DNA of 64,000 nucleotides from Psychrobacillus vulpis (GCF_006861825.1 NZ_VDGI01000005.1:78724-142723), one strand, 5' to 3'; shown: positions 41,429-50,400, numbered from the stretch's first letter. Notes: a model not told the origin generated them from the sequence alone. Numbers and translations are program-made.

Positions 41429-42115
41429 TTACACATTAAAGCGATATCCGGCTCCCCAAACAGTCTCTAATAATTTCGGATGAGCAGGATCTCTTTCAAT
41501 TTTTCCGCGTAACTTTCCTATATGAACGGTCACAGTAGAAACGTCTGCAGCTGAATCAAAGCCCCAAATGTTTTCATACAGTTGTTCTTTGCTCAACACT
41601 TGGTTTGGGTGCATAACAAGAAAAACTAGCAAATCAAATTCTTTTGTAGTAAACGGAAATTCCTCTCCATTTACGTGAACTTTGCGTGATGACTTATCAA
41701 TAGAAATTCCGTGAATATAGATTGTGTTTGATTTGGTTTGATTTCCTGCTAAGCGTTCATAACGAGCTAAATGTGCTTTTACTCTTGCGACTAGTTCACC
41801 TGGGCTAAAAGGCTTTGTAATATAATCATCTGCCCCTAAACCAAGTCCTCGAATTTTATCGATATCTTCCTTTTTTGCGGAAACAAGCAGTATTGGGATA
41901 TTTTTGACAGCCCGTATTTGTTTGCATATTTCAAATCCATTTAACCCTGGAAGCATAATATCTAGAATAATTAAATCGTAATTACCTTGAAGAGCCTGTT
42001 GGAGACCTGCATCCCCAGTATGCTGAATATCTACAGTAAAATCATTGATTTCTAAATAATCTCTTTGTAATTCTGCAATGCTAACTTCATCTTCGATAAG
42101 TAAAATATTTTTCAT
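41429..42115 (-). CDS. OmpR-family response regulator
   Basis: This gene encodes 228 aa: receiver (Glu9/Asp10 pair in LLIEDE, phospho-acceptor Asp52 in LIILDIMLPG, LLVSAKK, ADDYITKPF) and winged-helix domain (FPFTTKEFDLLVFLVMHPNQVLSKEQLYENIWG..., TVTVHIGKLRGKIE...VWGAGYRF). AAAGGGAGATA precedes the ATG. The gene follows its kinase, the reverse of the common order. Confidence 0.92.
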   Translation of the reverse strand: MKNILLIEDEVSIAELQRDYLEINDFTVDIQHTGDAGLQQALQGNYDLIILDIMLPGLNGFEICKQIRAVKNIPILLVSAKKEDIDKIRGLGLGADDYITKPFSPGELVARVKAHLARYERLAGNQTKSNTIYIHGISIDKSSRKVHVNGEEFPFTTKEFDLLVFLVMHPNQVLSKEQLYENIWGFDSAADVSTVTVHIGKLRGKIERDPAHPKLLETVWGAGYRFNV

Positions 42116-42116
42116 A

Positions 42117-43559
42117 TTATCTCCCTTTCTTTAAGGAAAAGAACATATTTGTACCTTCTCCTATTTCACTTGTTGCCCAAATATCTCCCCCATGCTCTTC
42201 AATAATTTGTTTAGCAATTGCAAGTCCTAAGCCACTTCCGCCTGTTCGAGAGTTTCTCGATTGTTCAGCCCGGTAAAAACGATTAAAAATATGAGGTAAA
42301 GCAGAAGATTCTATTCCTTGCCCGTTATCTGTTACTTTTACAGTTACTTCATGATTTCCCTCGTATAAAGAAATAGAAATACGCTTCTGATCTTTGTTTA
42401 AATACTTCACACAATTGTTGATTAGGTTGGCCATTACTCTTTTTAATTTCTCTCTATCGGCCGTTACATACACGGGTTGATGCGTGAGTTCAAGTTCAAT
42501 CTGAATCCCTTCTTGAATTAATTCTAGATGAAGCTCTTCTACGTAGTGCTGCATGTATTCAGTCAGTTCGATTAGTTCAAAAGAGAACGGTTCTTTTTTT
42601 AAATCTAATTTGGAGAATAAGAATAATTCATCTATTAATGAATCCATATCTTTTGCTTTTAAATGAATAATGGATAAATATTTATCCATTTTCTGTGGAG
42701 TGTTCGCTACACCATCTTTTATACCCTCAACATATCCGATGATTGAGGTAATGGGTGTTTTCAAATCATGTGAAATATTGGACAGAAGTTCTTTTCGGTT
42801 TTCCTCATATTGAAGCTGAAGATTTACGGATTCTTTTAGTTTTAGTCTCATTTCTTCAAACGATCTATTTAACTGTCCAATTTCATCATTTGAAGTGGCT
42901 TTAATTTCAAAGTCTAGATCCCCTGATTTTATTCGCTTGGCACCATCTTCAAGAATGGAAATGGGATTGATAATACTTCGTGAAACAAAATAGTTTAAAA
43001 GTCCAATGATCATCATAAAGAGAAATAACAATAAACCAAACAAAATTGGAAATAATGCTCGAGCCAACTCTGCATAGGAGCTTGCTTTTCTTAATACAAA
43101 AATACTTCCTTTACTCTTATCTGGGAAATAAAAGTCAAATTTCACATATGTGAAAAAAGAATCTTCAATTTTAATCGTATCTCGCATATTTATATTTGTT
43201 TCTTCAAATCCAGGAAGAGATTTTAACAATGCTTGCTTATTAAGGGAAGGTGAAGCATAGTGGACTTCGTTATCCTTTCTAACGACAATTTCTATGCCCT
43301 CCTGTTCCACATTTTTTAGTTGCTCTTCATATAAAAGCAGTGTTGGATTATTTTTAGCCATTAGCTTTAAATCAAGAAACGTACTTTCTTCTAACGTAGT
43401 CAATGGTTTTTGAACATAAGATTTTTTATAAAAATGCTCGATAGATTTTATATCGCCTGTTATAGAGAAAATAATCAAAAAACCAGCTGCTAACAATAAA
43501 ATGATTGAAATAATTATTACTCCAACGTAAGACAATAGAAATCGCATTTTAATCGACAT
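42117..43559 (-). CDS. sensor histidine kinase with HAMP domain
   Basis: About 480 aa; ATG 43559 is preferred, with GGGGTGAT just upstream, over GTG 43568/ATG 43565. Membrane helix 1 (~8-33), an outside sensor domain of ~130 residues, helix 2 (~170-195), HAMP (SRSIINPISILEDGAKRIKSGDLD), H-box NISHDLKTPITSIIGY (His ~264), N box NLINNCVKYLN, G1 DNGQGIES and G2 GGSGLGLAI. A complete class-I kinase; signal unknown. No obvious target gene next to it. Confidence 0.9.
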   Translation of the reverse strand: MSIKMRFLLSYVGVIIISIILLLAAGFLIIFSITGDIKSIEHFYKKSYVQKPLTTLEESTFLDLKLMAKNNPTLLLYEEQLKNVEQEGIEIVVRKDNEVHYASPSLNKQALLKSLPGFEETNINMRDTIKIEDSFFTYVKFDFYFPDKSKGSIFVLRKASSYAELARALFPILFGLLLFLFMMIIGLLNYFVSRSIINPISILEDGAKRIKSGDLDFEIKATSNDEIGQLNRSFEEMRLKLKESVNLQLQYEENRKELLSNISHDLKTPITSIIGYVEGIKDGVANTPQKMDKYLSIIHLKAKDMDSLIDELFLFSKLDLKKEPFSFELIELTEYMQHYVEELHLELIQEGIQIELELTHQPVYVTADREKLKRVMANLINNCVKYLNKDQKRISISLYEGNHEVTVKVTDNGQGIESSALPHIFNRFYRAEQSRNSRTGGSGLGLAIAKQIIEEHGGDIWATSEIGEGTNMFFSLKKGR

Positions 43560-43722
43560 GTTCATCACCCCTATATTTGCTCTGTAGAAATTATGTTGTA
43601 TATCTAGTTTGCAAAGAAACTAAATGAACCATAACACACAAACCTAAAAACTTTCTAAAATATGTATGAAAAATCCCTAAACAACGAAGAACAGATAATC
43701 CAAGGGATTATTTTACGCGTTC

Positions 43723-44124
43723 ATGAAAGTAATTTCTCTAGTTAATGTAAAAATAAGGGAATGGCATGAATGGGCAGGATATCATAGCGAAAGTCTTAGT
43801 CCTACTTTAACCACTAATAAAGGTGAAGGTAACAAGATATTAATAAAGCCTGATTGGATACCAGGGCCCTTTGATATTTCAAAGACTTTAAGGACAGGTG
43901 GGAAAAGCAGTTTAACAGCAAAACATGCTTATGATATTGTTGCTGTTTTAACTCCTGATAGAGAAGACAAAAGACAAAATGGAAGGCGAATTAAAGAACC
44001 CGGAGATCCAATGTTCACATTAACAGGACAAGATAGACATGGTGTGATGATTAAGGAAGCTACAACCAAAGGGTTCGAAGTAGCTGTTCTTAGAACCGAA
44101 GAATGGACATGCCATTCAGAATAA
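43723..44124 (+). pseudogene. C-terminal fragment of a phage-type DNA cytosine methyltransferase
   Basis: This gene encodes 133 aa. SLSPTLTTNKGEGNKILIKP, LRTGGKSSLTAKHAYDIVAV, then DREDKRQNGRRIKEPGDPMFTLTGQDRHGVMI are typical of the target-recognition and C-terminal part of phage Dcm-like enzymes. The catalytic PCQ, ENV and SAM-binding motifs are absent, so it cannot methylate. It runs into a fragment of ssb, consistent with a decayed prophage. Confidence 0.65.
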
Positions 44125-44253
44125 CAGCACGGGGAATCAACCTCAACAGAATAATCAGCAGTTCAATCAAACTAATTATACGAGAGTCGATGAAGATCCT
44201 TTTGCAAGTAATGAAGTGCCTGTTGAAGGACGGATGATGACCTGCCGTTTTAA
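44120..44253 (+). pseudogene. ssb: C-terminal fragment of single-stranded DNA-binding protein
   Basis: The frame from 44120 reads NNSTGNQPQQNNQQFNQTNY then TRVDEDPFASNEVPVEG, a typical SSB linker. After a frameshift before 44233 it ends GATGATGACCTGCCGTTTTA-A = DDDLPF-stop, the conserved SSB tail that binds partner proteins. The OB-fold is missing. Not part of a living gene. Confidence 0.75.
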
Positions 44254-44373
44254 GTACAAGTACATTCTTTGCCTGGCATCACATCCCGTTGAAACTTATT
44301 ATAGGCATGCACCTATGTTTCCTTTGAAGAGTATCTTATAGTTGATAACACTCAAATAACTGGAGGGGATAAC

Positions 44374-45156
44374 ATGGGATACTTTGTTACAGTTGAGCAT
44401 GGAGTAAATATATATGTAGAGGATATAAACCCAGAGGGTAAGAAAACAATACTATTTATACACGGTTGGCCATTAAATCATAATCAGTTTGAATATCAGT
44501 TTAATGTTCTTCCTGCAATGGGATATCGTTGTATTGCCATTGACTGGAGGGGGTACGGTAATTCCGATAAACCAATCAGTGGCTACAATTTTGACAGATT
44601 GGCAGATGATGTTCATGTAGTAATAAGTACATTGCAGTTAAAAGATTTCACGCTTGCAGGACACTCCACAGGAGGGGCAATCTCAATTCGATATATGGCT
44701 AGATATCAAGGCTATGGCGTTTCAAAACTTGTCCTAATAGACGCTGCATCACCGTCTAGTATACAAAAAGAAGTAGCAAATACGTTCATTACTGATACAC
44801 TTAATGATCGCCCTAAAATGTTGCAGGGACTAACGGACATTTTCTTTTTCCAGTATATTACTGCCCCATTATCTGACTGGTTCTTTCAGCTAGGATTACA
44901 AGCAGCGGGCTATTCGACTGCTGCGGTCATGATGTCATTGAGAGATGAGAATGTGTACAATGATCTTGGTAAAATATTAGTTCCTACACTAATTATTCAC
45001 GGCATACATGATAAAGTAGTTCCGTTTAATAAAGCACAAGAAACAAACAAATTAATAAAAAATTCACAGCTCGTCCCATTTCAATACAGCGGCCATGCTC
45101 CTTTTTATGAAGAACGTGACAAGTTTAACCAGCTACTAATACAATTTATTGGATGA
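44374..45156 (+). CDS. alpha/beta hydrolase
   Basis: This gene encodes 260 aa: oxyanion HGWPLNHNQFEYQF, nucleophile elbow GHSTGG (Ser ~98), acid in HGIHDKVVP and catalytic His in YSGHAPFYEERD, all of the alpha/beta-hydrolase fold. DWRGYGNSDKP is typical of the chloroperoxidase/esterase-like branch. Substrate unknown. CTGGAGGGGAT 6 bp before the ATG. It is intact although it sits between prophage fragments, so it may have been carried or inserted there. Confidence 0.88.
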   Translation: MGYFVTVEHGVNIYVEDINPEGKKTILFIHGWPLNHNQFEYQFNVLPAMGYRCIAIDWRGYGNSDKPISGYNFDRLADDVHVVISTLQLKDFTLAGHSTGGAISIRYMARYQGYGVSKLVLIDAASPSSIQKEVANTFITDTLNDRPKMLQGLTDIFFFQYITAPLSDWFFQLGLQAAGYSTAAVMMSLRDENVYNDLGKILVPTLIIHGIHDKVVPFNKAQETNKLIKNSQLVPFQYSGHAPFYEERDKFNQLLIQFIG

Positions 45157-45333
45157 TAATTTATTTTCTTATCTTGTGGAATTTTCCTTTTAGTAAAAAA
45201 TCAACATTAAACGATAAAAGAGCCAAATAAAAGGGGTGAAGTGGATGGAAATAATCACAAACTATATGGATTTATGCAGGAAGCTAGATATTATTGAAAT
45301 GCAGTTATTACAGGATGGTTAAGTGGTTATAAT

Positions 45334-45669
45334 AACTATCTAGTTACTTCACCAACTGGTACCGCAACAGGATTTGGTGCTACTGTTTTAATTATAGATG
45401 ATTTAATTAAAAACTCCTTAGAACAATGCTTTAACGCTCAAAAAACATTGGGATTGGTTTACAAATACAATGCTCTCACGTCTTGAAGAAGGCGGTAAAA
45501 TCATCTTAATTATGACAAGATGGGCAAGTAATGATTTGGCAGGAATGGCACTTTATCATTTCAAGGATAAGAAAAAACAGTTCGACACGTGCTTATGAAG
45601 GCATTACAAGATGACGGCTCGATTTTATGTCCTACTGTTCTATCAAAGGATAGCTACGATACTTGCTAG
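45334..45669 (+). pseudogene. broken phage large-terminase gene
   Basis: Three frames in succession give terminase-like pieces: NYLVTSPTGTATGFGATVLI then IDDLIKNSLE (45334 on), HWDWFTNTMLSRLEEGGKII then LIMTRWASNDLAGMALYHF (from ~45456), and VRHVLMKALQDDGSILCPTV then LSKDSYDT (from ~45585). LIIDD is the Walker-B segment and TRW the coupling region of phage terminase ATPases. At least two frameshifts and no N-terminal Walker A or nuclease part. Confidence 0.7.
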
Positions 45670-45709
45670 CTTGATAAGTGACAATATAGAAGAATAAAAT
45701 AAATAACAG

Positions 45710-45742
45710 AGGCACAGAAACAGTTTACTAGTTTCTGTGCCT
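45710..45742. terminator. inverted repeat hairpin
   Basis: AGGCACAGAAAC-N9-GTTTCTGTGCCT, a 12-bp perfect stem. T-rich DNA on the plus side (TTTAATAT). Possible terminator; it stands between prophage remnant and tandem repeat. Confidence 0.55.
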
Positions 45743-45764
45743 TTAATATGGATGTTGCTACTAC

Positions 45765-45890
45765 ATCGCTCAATCTTTGCCAACAATCGCTCAATCCTCA
45801 GCAGGAATCGATCAATCCTCAGTGGAAATCGATCAATCAATGCTAACTAACGATCAATCCCCAGCAGAAATCGCTCAATCATTCAAAAGG
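45765..45890. repeat. tandem repeat, six units of 21 bp
   Basis: Units begin at 45765, 45786, 45807, 45828, 45849 and 45870, exactly 21 bp apart. Core ATCGATCAATC or ATCGCTCAATC, followed by a variable CTCAGCAGGA-like part. No spacers, so not CRISPR. The last unit supplies the stop codon of the truncated ogt frame. Confidence 0.85.
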
Positions 45891-46168
45891 GAACGACCTG
45901 CTGTTCTTTCATGCTCAAGGAGCCATTCTTTTCTCCATAAACCACCCGCATAACCAGTTAGTTTTCCGTTAGAACCGATTATTCGATGACAAGGAATAAC
46001 GATGCTTAGTTTATTTTTCCCGTTTGCACTACTTACTGCACGAATCGCTTTTTCATTTCCAATTGCAACAGCAATATCTTTATAAGAACCGGTTTCAACA
46101 TTTTTTAGATAAATCAAAAAAATAAATAGACTAGTGTGGTTGGAAAGTGTTATTCTTTTATCGACCAC
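45875..46168 (-). pseudogene. ogt: truncated methylated-DNA-protein-cysteine methyltransferase
   Basis: This gene encodes 97 aa, of which residues ~24-90 match the C-terminal domain of Ogt/[41 protein letters not shown] (active Cys in PCHR) and [19 protein letters not shown]. The normal ~85-residue N-terminal domain and the start of the active-site domain are replaced by an unrelated hydrophobic stretch. A lone C-terminal part is unlikely to work, though the acceptor Cys remains. Confidence 0.75.
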
Positions 46169-46229
46169 ACTGGTCTAATTTTGTGTTGTGAGAAATAAGA
46201 TAATGACGAGGGAGCTGAAATAGCTTTAC

Positions 46230-46320
46230 TTCCTATTAAACGAGCTTGCGCAGGAGTACCTCGCACGAAGCGTTGCGAAGGAGAAGACTAGGCCCTCGCC
46301 AGCGGAAAGCGAATGCCAGG
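46230..46320. repeat. GC-rich dispersed repeat, copy 5 (diverged)
   Basis: CGAGCTTGCGCAGGAGTACC...GGAGAAGACTAGGCCCTCGC...CAGCGGAAAGCGAATGCCAG. Words AGGAGT, GAAGAC and GCGGAAAGCG recall copies 1-3. Its end runs directly into the TetR start region. Confidence 0.5.
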
Positions 46321-46325
46321 TAGGG

Positions 46326-46952
46326 GTGTTTGGTATAACAAAGTCATTTGAAAATCTAGATGTTCATAAACAAAAAAGAATTATAGATGCTGCTTTAAAA
46401 GAATTTAAGGAGAAAGGCTTTGAGCAAGCTTCAACCAATCAAATAGTGAAGGATGCTGGAATTGGAAAAGGAATGCTCTTTTATTACTTCAACAATAAAC
46501 AAGATCTCTATTTGTACTTATTTGAATATTGCCTTGAAATGGTAGAGAAAAAGTTTTTCGGAGCGATAGATAATGGCGAACCAGATTTGTTTGAACGACT
46601 GAAAAAAATTGTCTTGGTCAAATTCGATTTTCTTTCGAAGTATCCTGATGCTATGAACTTTATAGGTACTATTTTATTGAACGATCCAATTGATGAAAAT
46701 CTTACTTCTCGAATAGCAGCATTACATGAAACTGGATATGCGAAAATTTACGGGAATTTAGATTACACATTATTTAAAGAGGAGATTGATGTTCCAAAAG
46801 CAATTAATGTAATCCGATGGTCCATTGATGGTTATGAAAATGAGCTAAAACAGCGTCTCCGAGGTCAAAATTTAAGTTCTTTAAACTATGAGCCTTTCAT
46901 CCAAGAGTTTTTTTGTTATTTAGACATGATGCGTACATGGTTTTACAAATAA
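46326..46952 (+). CDS. TetR-family regulator of ABC exporter
   Basis: This gene encodes 208 aa, GTG start with GGTAGGG immediately before it. HTH: QKRIIDAALKEFKEKGFEQASTNQIVKDAGIGKGMLFYYFNNKQDLY, C-terminal domain of the AcrR-like type with unknown ligand. The 15-bp gap to the ABC genes shows it is the first gene of their operon, so it most likely represses it. Confidence 0.92.
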   Translation: MFGITKSFENLDVHKQKRIIDAALKEFKEKGFEQASTNQIVKDAGIGKGMLFYYFNNKQDLYLYLFEYCLEMVEKKFFGAIDNGEPDLFERLKKIVLVKFDFLSKYPDAMNFIGTILLNDPIDENLTSRIAALHETGYAKIYGNLDYTLFKEEIDVPKAINVIRWSIDGYENELKQRLRGQNLSSLNYEPFIQEFFCYLDMMRTWFYK

Positions 46953-46967
46953 GGGAGGAAGAGAAAC

Positions 46968-47861
46968 ATGACGATTATAAAAACGAATAACTTAACGAAA
47001 AAGTTTGGAAAGTTTACTGCTTTAAATCAAGTGAATCTCGAGGTAAATGAAGGGGAGGTATATGGTTTCATCGGCCCAAACGGAGCAGGTAAATCCACAA
47101 CCATTCGTCTACTGCTTGGGATGATGAAGGCGACCGAAGGAGAAGCTAAAATCTTTGGATTGGATGCTTGGAAGGACGCGGTTGATATTCATAAGCGCAT
47201 TGCCTATGTGCCAGGGGATGTGCACTTATGGCCAAACTTAACAGGAGGAGAAGTAATCGATCTATTTATAAAATTGCGTGGAGATGGAAATAAAAGCCGA
47301 CGAGAAGAAATGATTGAACGATTCAAATTAGACCCTTCTAAAAAATGTAGAACGTACTCCAAAGGGAATAGACAAAAGGTTGCGTTGGTAGCTGCGTTTG
47401 CTTCGGATGCTGACCTCTATATATTAGATGAGCCGACATCAGGTCTTGATCCGTTGATGGAAAGAGTGTTTCAAGAATGTGTAATCGCAGCCAAAAACGA
47501 TGGGAAAAGTATTCTTTTATCGAGTCATATTTTATCTGAAGTAGAAAAACTCTGTGATAGAGTAGGAATTATTCGTGAAGGTAAAATGATCGAAACTGGT
47601 ACTTTAGGGGATTTACGTCATTTAACTCGAACAAATTTACTTGTCGAAACGAAACTACCGATAATTGGATTAAGTGAATTAAAAGGCGTTTATTCGATAG
47701 AAGTAAAAAACCGAACTTTTTCTTTCCAAGTAGATTCAGAGTACTTGGATAGTATTGTAAGACATGTTAGTCAATTTGGGATTGTGAGATTAGAAAGTGC
47801 TCCGCCTACATTAGAAGATTTATTTATGCGCCATTATGAGGGAGTAGGAGGGGCATTCTAA
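46968..47861 (+). CDS. ABC exporter ATP-binding protein
   Basis: This gene encodes 297 aa: Walker A GPNGAGKST (37-45), signature YSKGNRQKV (atypical for LSGGQ but common in this group), Walker B LYILDEPTSGLDP, and switch LSSHI. The C-terminal ~80 residues (LRHLTRTNLLVETK...) are the usual extra domain. GGGAGGAAGAG precedes the ATG. Stop and permease start overlap as TAATG. Confidence 0.92.
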   Translation: MTIIKTNNLTKKFGKFTALNQVNLEVNEGEVYGFIGPNGAGKSTTIRLLLGMMKATEGEAKIFGLDAWKDAVDIHKRIAYVPGDVHLWPNLTGGEVIDLFIKLRGDGNKSRREEMIERFKLDPSKKCRTYSKGNRQKVALVAAFASDADLYILDEPTSGLDPLMERVFQECVIAAKNDGKSILLSSHILSEVEKLCDRVGIIREGKMIETGTLGDLRHLTRTNLLVETKLPIIGLSELKGVYSIEVKNRTFSFQVDSEYLDSIVRHVSQFGIVRLESAPPTLEDLFMRHYEGVGGAF

Positions 47862-49465
47862 TGTCAAAGAAATTATATCGACATACAGGGGTTCTTGTAC
47901 GCTTTCTATTAAGTCAAAATCGTTTAAGGATTCCTATTTGGATAATCGCTTTAGTATTAATTACATTCAGCACTGCCTCCTCATTTTCGGAATTATACCA
48001 AACTCCGGAGGAAAGACAGGCAATAGCACAAACTATGCTGAATCCAGCCATGACTGCGATGGTTGGTTATAGTAATGGTTTAGATAACTATACAAATGGG
48101 GCAATGATGGCTCATCAAATGTTGCTTTTCACTGCTATAGCCGTTGCCATCATGAGTATCCTCCTAGTAGCAAGGCATACTCGTACTGAGGAAGAGGATG
48201 GTCAGATTGAAATGATTCGCTCTTTTCCTGTTGGGCGTTTATCGAATTTAAGCGCCACTGTTTTAATGGTTGGAGTAACGAATGTTTTATTAGCATTGGT
48301 CACTGGTTTTGGATTATATATATTAGGTATAGAGAGTATGGATTTAGAGGGATCCTTAATATACGGAGCTGGTTTAGGTGCAACAGGAATTTTTTTTGCA
48401 GCTATTACCGCAGTTTTTGCTCAGCTTTCTGAGAATTCCCGAGGGACGATAGGGTTAAGTTTTGCGTTTCTTGTTCTTGCATATTTGATACGAGCAGTTG
48501 GAGATGTTGGCAATGAAACACTTTCTTGGTTTTCGCCATTAGGAATATTAATAAATGCTGAAGTGTATGTGCATAATTACTGGTCACCGATTATTTTATT
48601 GGTAGGTTTAGCAATCCTATTAATATCGATTGCACTGTACTTGAATGCAATCCGTGATTTAGATGCTGGATTTATCCCATCTAAGCCAGGAAGAACAAAT
48701 GCGTCGTCCCTTTTGCAAACACCGATTGGTCTCGCTCTAAGAATTCAGCGGACGGGATTAATAGCTTGGGCTATTGGAATGCTCTTATTAGGAGCTTCTT
48801 ATGGATCTGTTTTAGGAGATCTGGAATCATTTTTTAAAGATGTTGAATTGATGGAGGCGCTTATAAAGCCAGTGGAAGGGTTTACGTTAACCGAACAATT
48901 TATGCCGATGTTAATGACGGTAATGGCTATGTTTTGTACAGTTCCAACCCTATTAGTAGTTTTTAAGTTGAAAGGGGAAGAAAAAAAGAATCATACGGAA
49001 CATTTACTTAGTCGTGTAGTGTCACGATCGCGAACAATGGGAAGCTATTTTATCATTTCTATTATAGTTAGCTTTGGGATGCTACTATTGGCGGTAGTTG
49101 GGCTGTGGTCTGCAAGCGTGGCTGTAATGGAGGATGCTATTTCCTTTAGTACTATGTTTAGCGCAGCAATGGTTTACTTACCAGCGATGTGGACGATGAT
49201 TGGTCTATCTATCCTATTGATAGGTTTATTTCCACAGTTCTCCGGATTTACATGGCTGTATTTTGTTTATTCATTTGTAGTTGTCTACTTAGGTGGATTA
49301 CTTCAATTTCCGGATTGGATGAGTAAACTTTCACCATATGGGCATATTCCACACCTTCCTGTGGAGGAGATGGATTTTATGCCAGTTTCTATCTTGGCCA
49401 TCATTGCAATAGTTCTAATAATTGTAGGGTTCGCCACATATAATAGACGGGATATTTTAGGTTGA
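47861..49465 (+). CDS. ABC exporter permease, polyketide-antibiotic exporter type
   Basis: This gene encodes 534 aa, about twelve membrane segments in two similar halves (around residues 20-265 and 290-530). The layout and the words VARHTRTEEEDGQIEMIRSFPVGRLSN and KGEEKKNHTEHLLSRVVSRSRTM belong to the COG3559 'exporter of polyketide antibiotics' family, which pairs with the ATPase upstream. By family, it exports polyketide or other lipophilic toxins. Followed by a terminator hairpin. Confidence 0.85.
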   Translation: MSKKLYRHTGVLVRFLLSQNRLRIPIWIIALVLITFSTASSFSELYQTPEERQAIAQTMLNPAMTAMVGYSNGLDNYTNGAMMAHQMLLFTAIAVAIMSILLVARHTRTEEEDGQIEMIRSFPVGRLSNLSATVLMVGVTNVLLALVTGFGLYILGIESMDLEGSLIYGAGLGATGIFFAAITAVFAQLSENSRGTIGLSFAFLVLAYLIRAVGDVGNETLSWFSPLGILINAEVYVHNYWSPIILLVGLAILLISIALYLNAIRDLDAGFIPSKPGRTNASSLLQTPIGLALRIQRTGLIAWAIGMLLLGASYGSVLGDLESFFKDVELMEALIKPVEGFTLTEQFMPMLMTVMAMFCTVPTLLVVFKLKGEEKKNHTEHLLSRVVSRSRTMGSYFIISIIVSFGMLLLAVVGLWSASVAVMEDAISFSTMFSAAMVYLPAMWTMIGLSILLIGLFPQFSGFTWLYFVYSFVVVYLGGLLQFPDWMSKLSPYGHIPHLPVEEMDFMPVSILAIIAIVLIIVGFATYNRRDILG

Positions 49466-49474
49466 TAGTCCTTT

Positions 49475-49510
49475 AGGTTTCTATTAAGAAAAAAAGCGTG
49501 AAACCTTTTA
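49475..49510 (+). terminator. terminator of TetR-ABC operon
   Basis: AGGTTTC (49475-49481) pairs with GAAACCT (49500-49506), followed by TTTATTT. A 7-bp stem, moderately convincing. Confidence 0.5.
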
Positions 49511-49561
49511 TTTAAAGTATTCGTATAGTTATTAATAAAGTTTATGAAGGAGGATCAACTA

Positions 49562-50332
49562 ATGTCATTTTTCAATAAAGTACTAGCAAGTTTTGGTATA
49601 GGTGGAGCCAAAGTAGACACAAAGTTAGAAAAATCGGAGTATATCGCTGGAGAGGTTATGAGAGGTAAAGTAGAAGTTTATGGTGGTAATCTTGAGCAAC
49701 AAATAGACTCCATCTATTTAACGGTGTATACGACGTATATCCGAGAGTCAGACGATAGAAAATATACAGATATTGCTCCAGTGAAAAAGTATAAAGTCAA
49801 TGATCCGTTTACAATTGGAGCTAACGAAACGAAAATCATTCCGTTTTCTATTGATCTTCCAGTGGAAACACCAATCACCATTGGAAATACAAGAGTATGG
49901 GTTAGTACTGGACTAGATATTAAAAATGCAGCAGATCCGGAAGATAAAGATTATATAGGGGTTCGACCTTCTAAACTTGCAAATCAAATATTAGAAGTAG
50001 TTGAACAATTAGGATTCAGATTACGGAAAGCGGAATGTGAACAAGCTTCCAAAAGAATTCGTAATCAGTATCCGTTTGTTCAGGAGTTCGAATTTATCCC
50101 AACAAGCGGTGTTTATAGAGGGAGACTAGATGAGTTGGAAATCGTATTCCTATCTCAATCCGAACAATCCGCAGAATTACTTATACAAGTAGACCGAAAA
50201 GCAAGAGGCTTTGGAGGCTTCCTAGCAGAAGCACTTGAAATGGATGAGAGCCACATCAGACTTTCCATCACTACTCAAGATCTACCATATTTACAGGAAA
50301 AGTTTAACCAAGTCATCTCAAAACATCTTTGA
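49562..50332 (+). CDS. spo0M: sporulation-control protein Spo0M
   Basis: This gene encodes 256 aa from ATG 49562 (AAGGAGGAT 8 bp before; the frame opens earlier at 49544). Arrestin-like beta-sandwich of the SpoOM family: SFFNKVLASFGIGGAKVDTK start, YIAGEVMRGKVEVYGG, FTIGANETKIIPFSIDLPVETPIT, and C-terminal ARGFGGFLAEALEMDESHIRLSI. In B. subtilis Spo0M affects entry into sporulation and cell division, mechanism unclear. Monocistronic with its own terminator. Its presence supports a spore-forming Bacillales host. Confidence 0.92.
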   Translation: MSFFNKVLASFGIGGAKVDTKLEKSEYIAGEVMRGKVEVYGGNLEQQIDSIYLTVYTTYIRESDDRKYTDIAPVKKYKVNDPFTIGANETKIIPFSIDLPVETPITIGNTRVWVSTGLDIKNAADPEDKDYIGVRPSKLANQILEVVEQLGFRLRKAECEQASKRIRNQYPFVQEFEFIPTSGVYRGRLDELEIVFLSQSEQSAELLIQVDRKARGFGGFLAEALEMDESHIRLSITTQDLPYLQEKFNQVISKHL

Positions 50333-50351
50333 TTAAATTATATATATAAAT

Positions 50352-50400
50352 AAAAGCTAAGTTATGAAGCTGCGTATCAGCTTCTTACTTAGCTTTTTTT
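50352..50400 (+). terminator. terminator of spo0M
   Basis: AAAAGCTAAGT...ACTTAGCTTTT with inner GAAGCT/AGCTTC, loop GCGTATC, and a T-run. Confidence 0.9.

Noticed and set aside
45643-45840. 65-aa minus-strand frame with IDRF/IERL repeats
   Set aside because: The repetitive peptide is simply the 21-bp tandem DNA repeat read as codons; no start signal.
45765-45890. CRISPR array
   Set aside because: Repeats are directly adjacent at 21 bp with no spacers and no cas genes are nearby.
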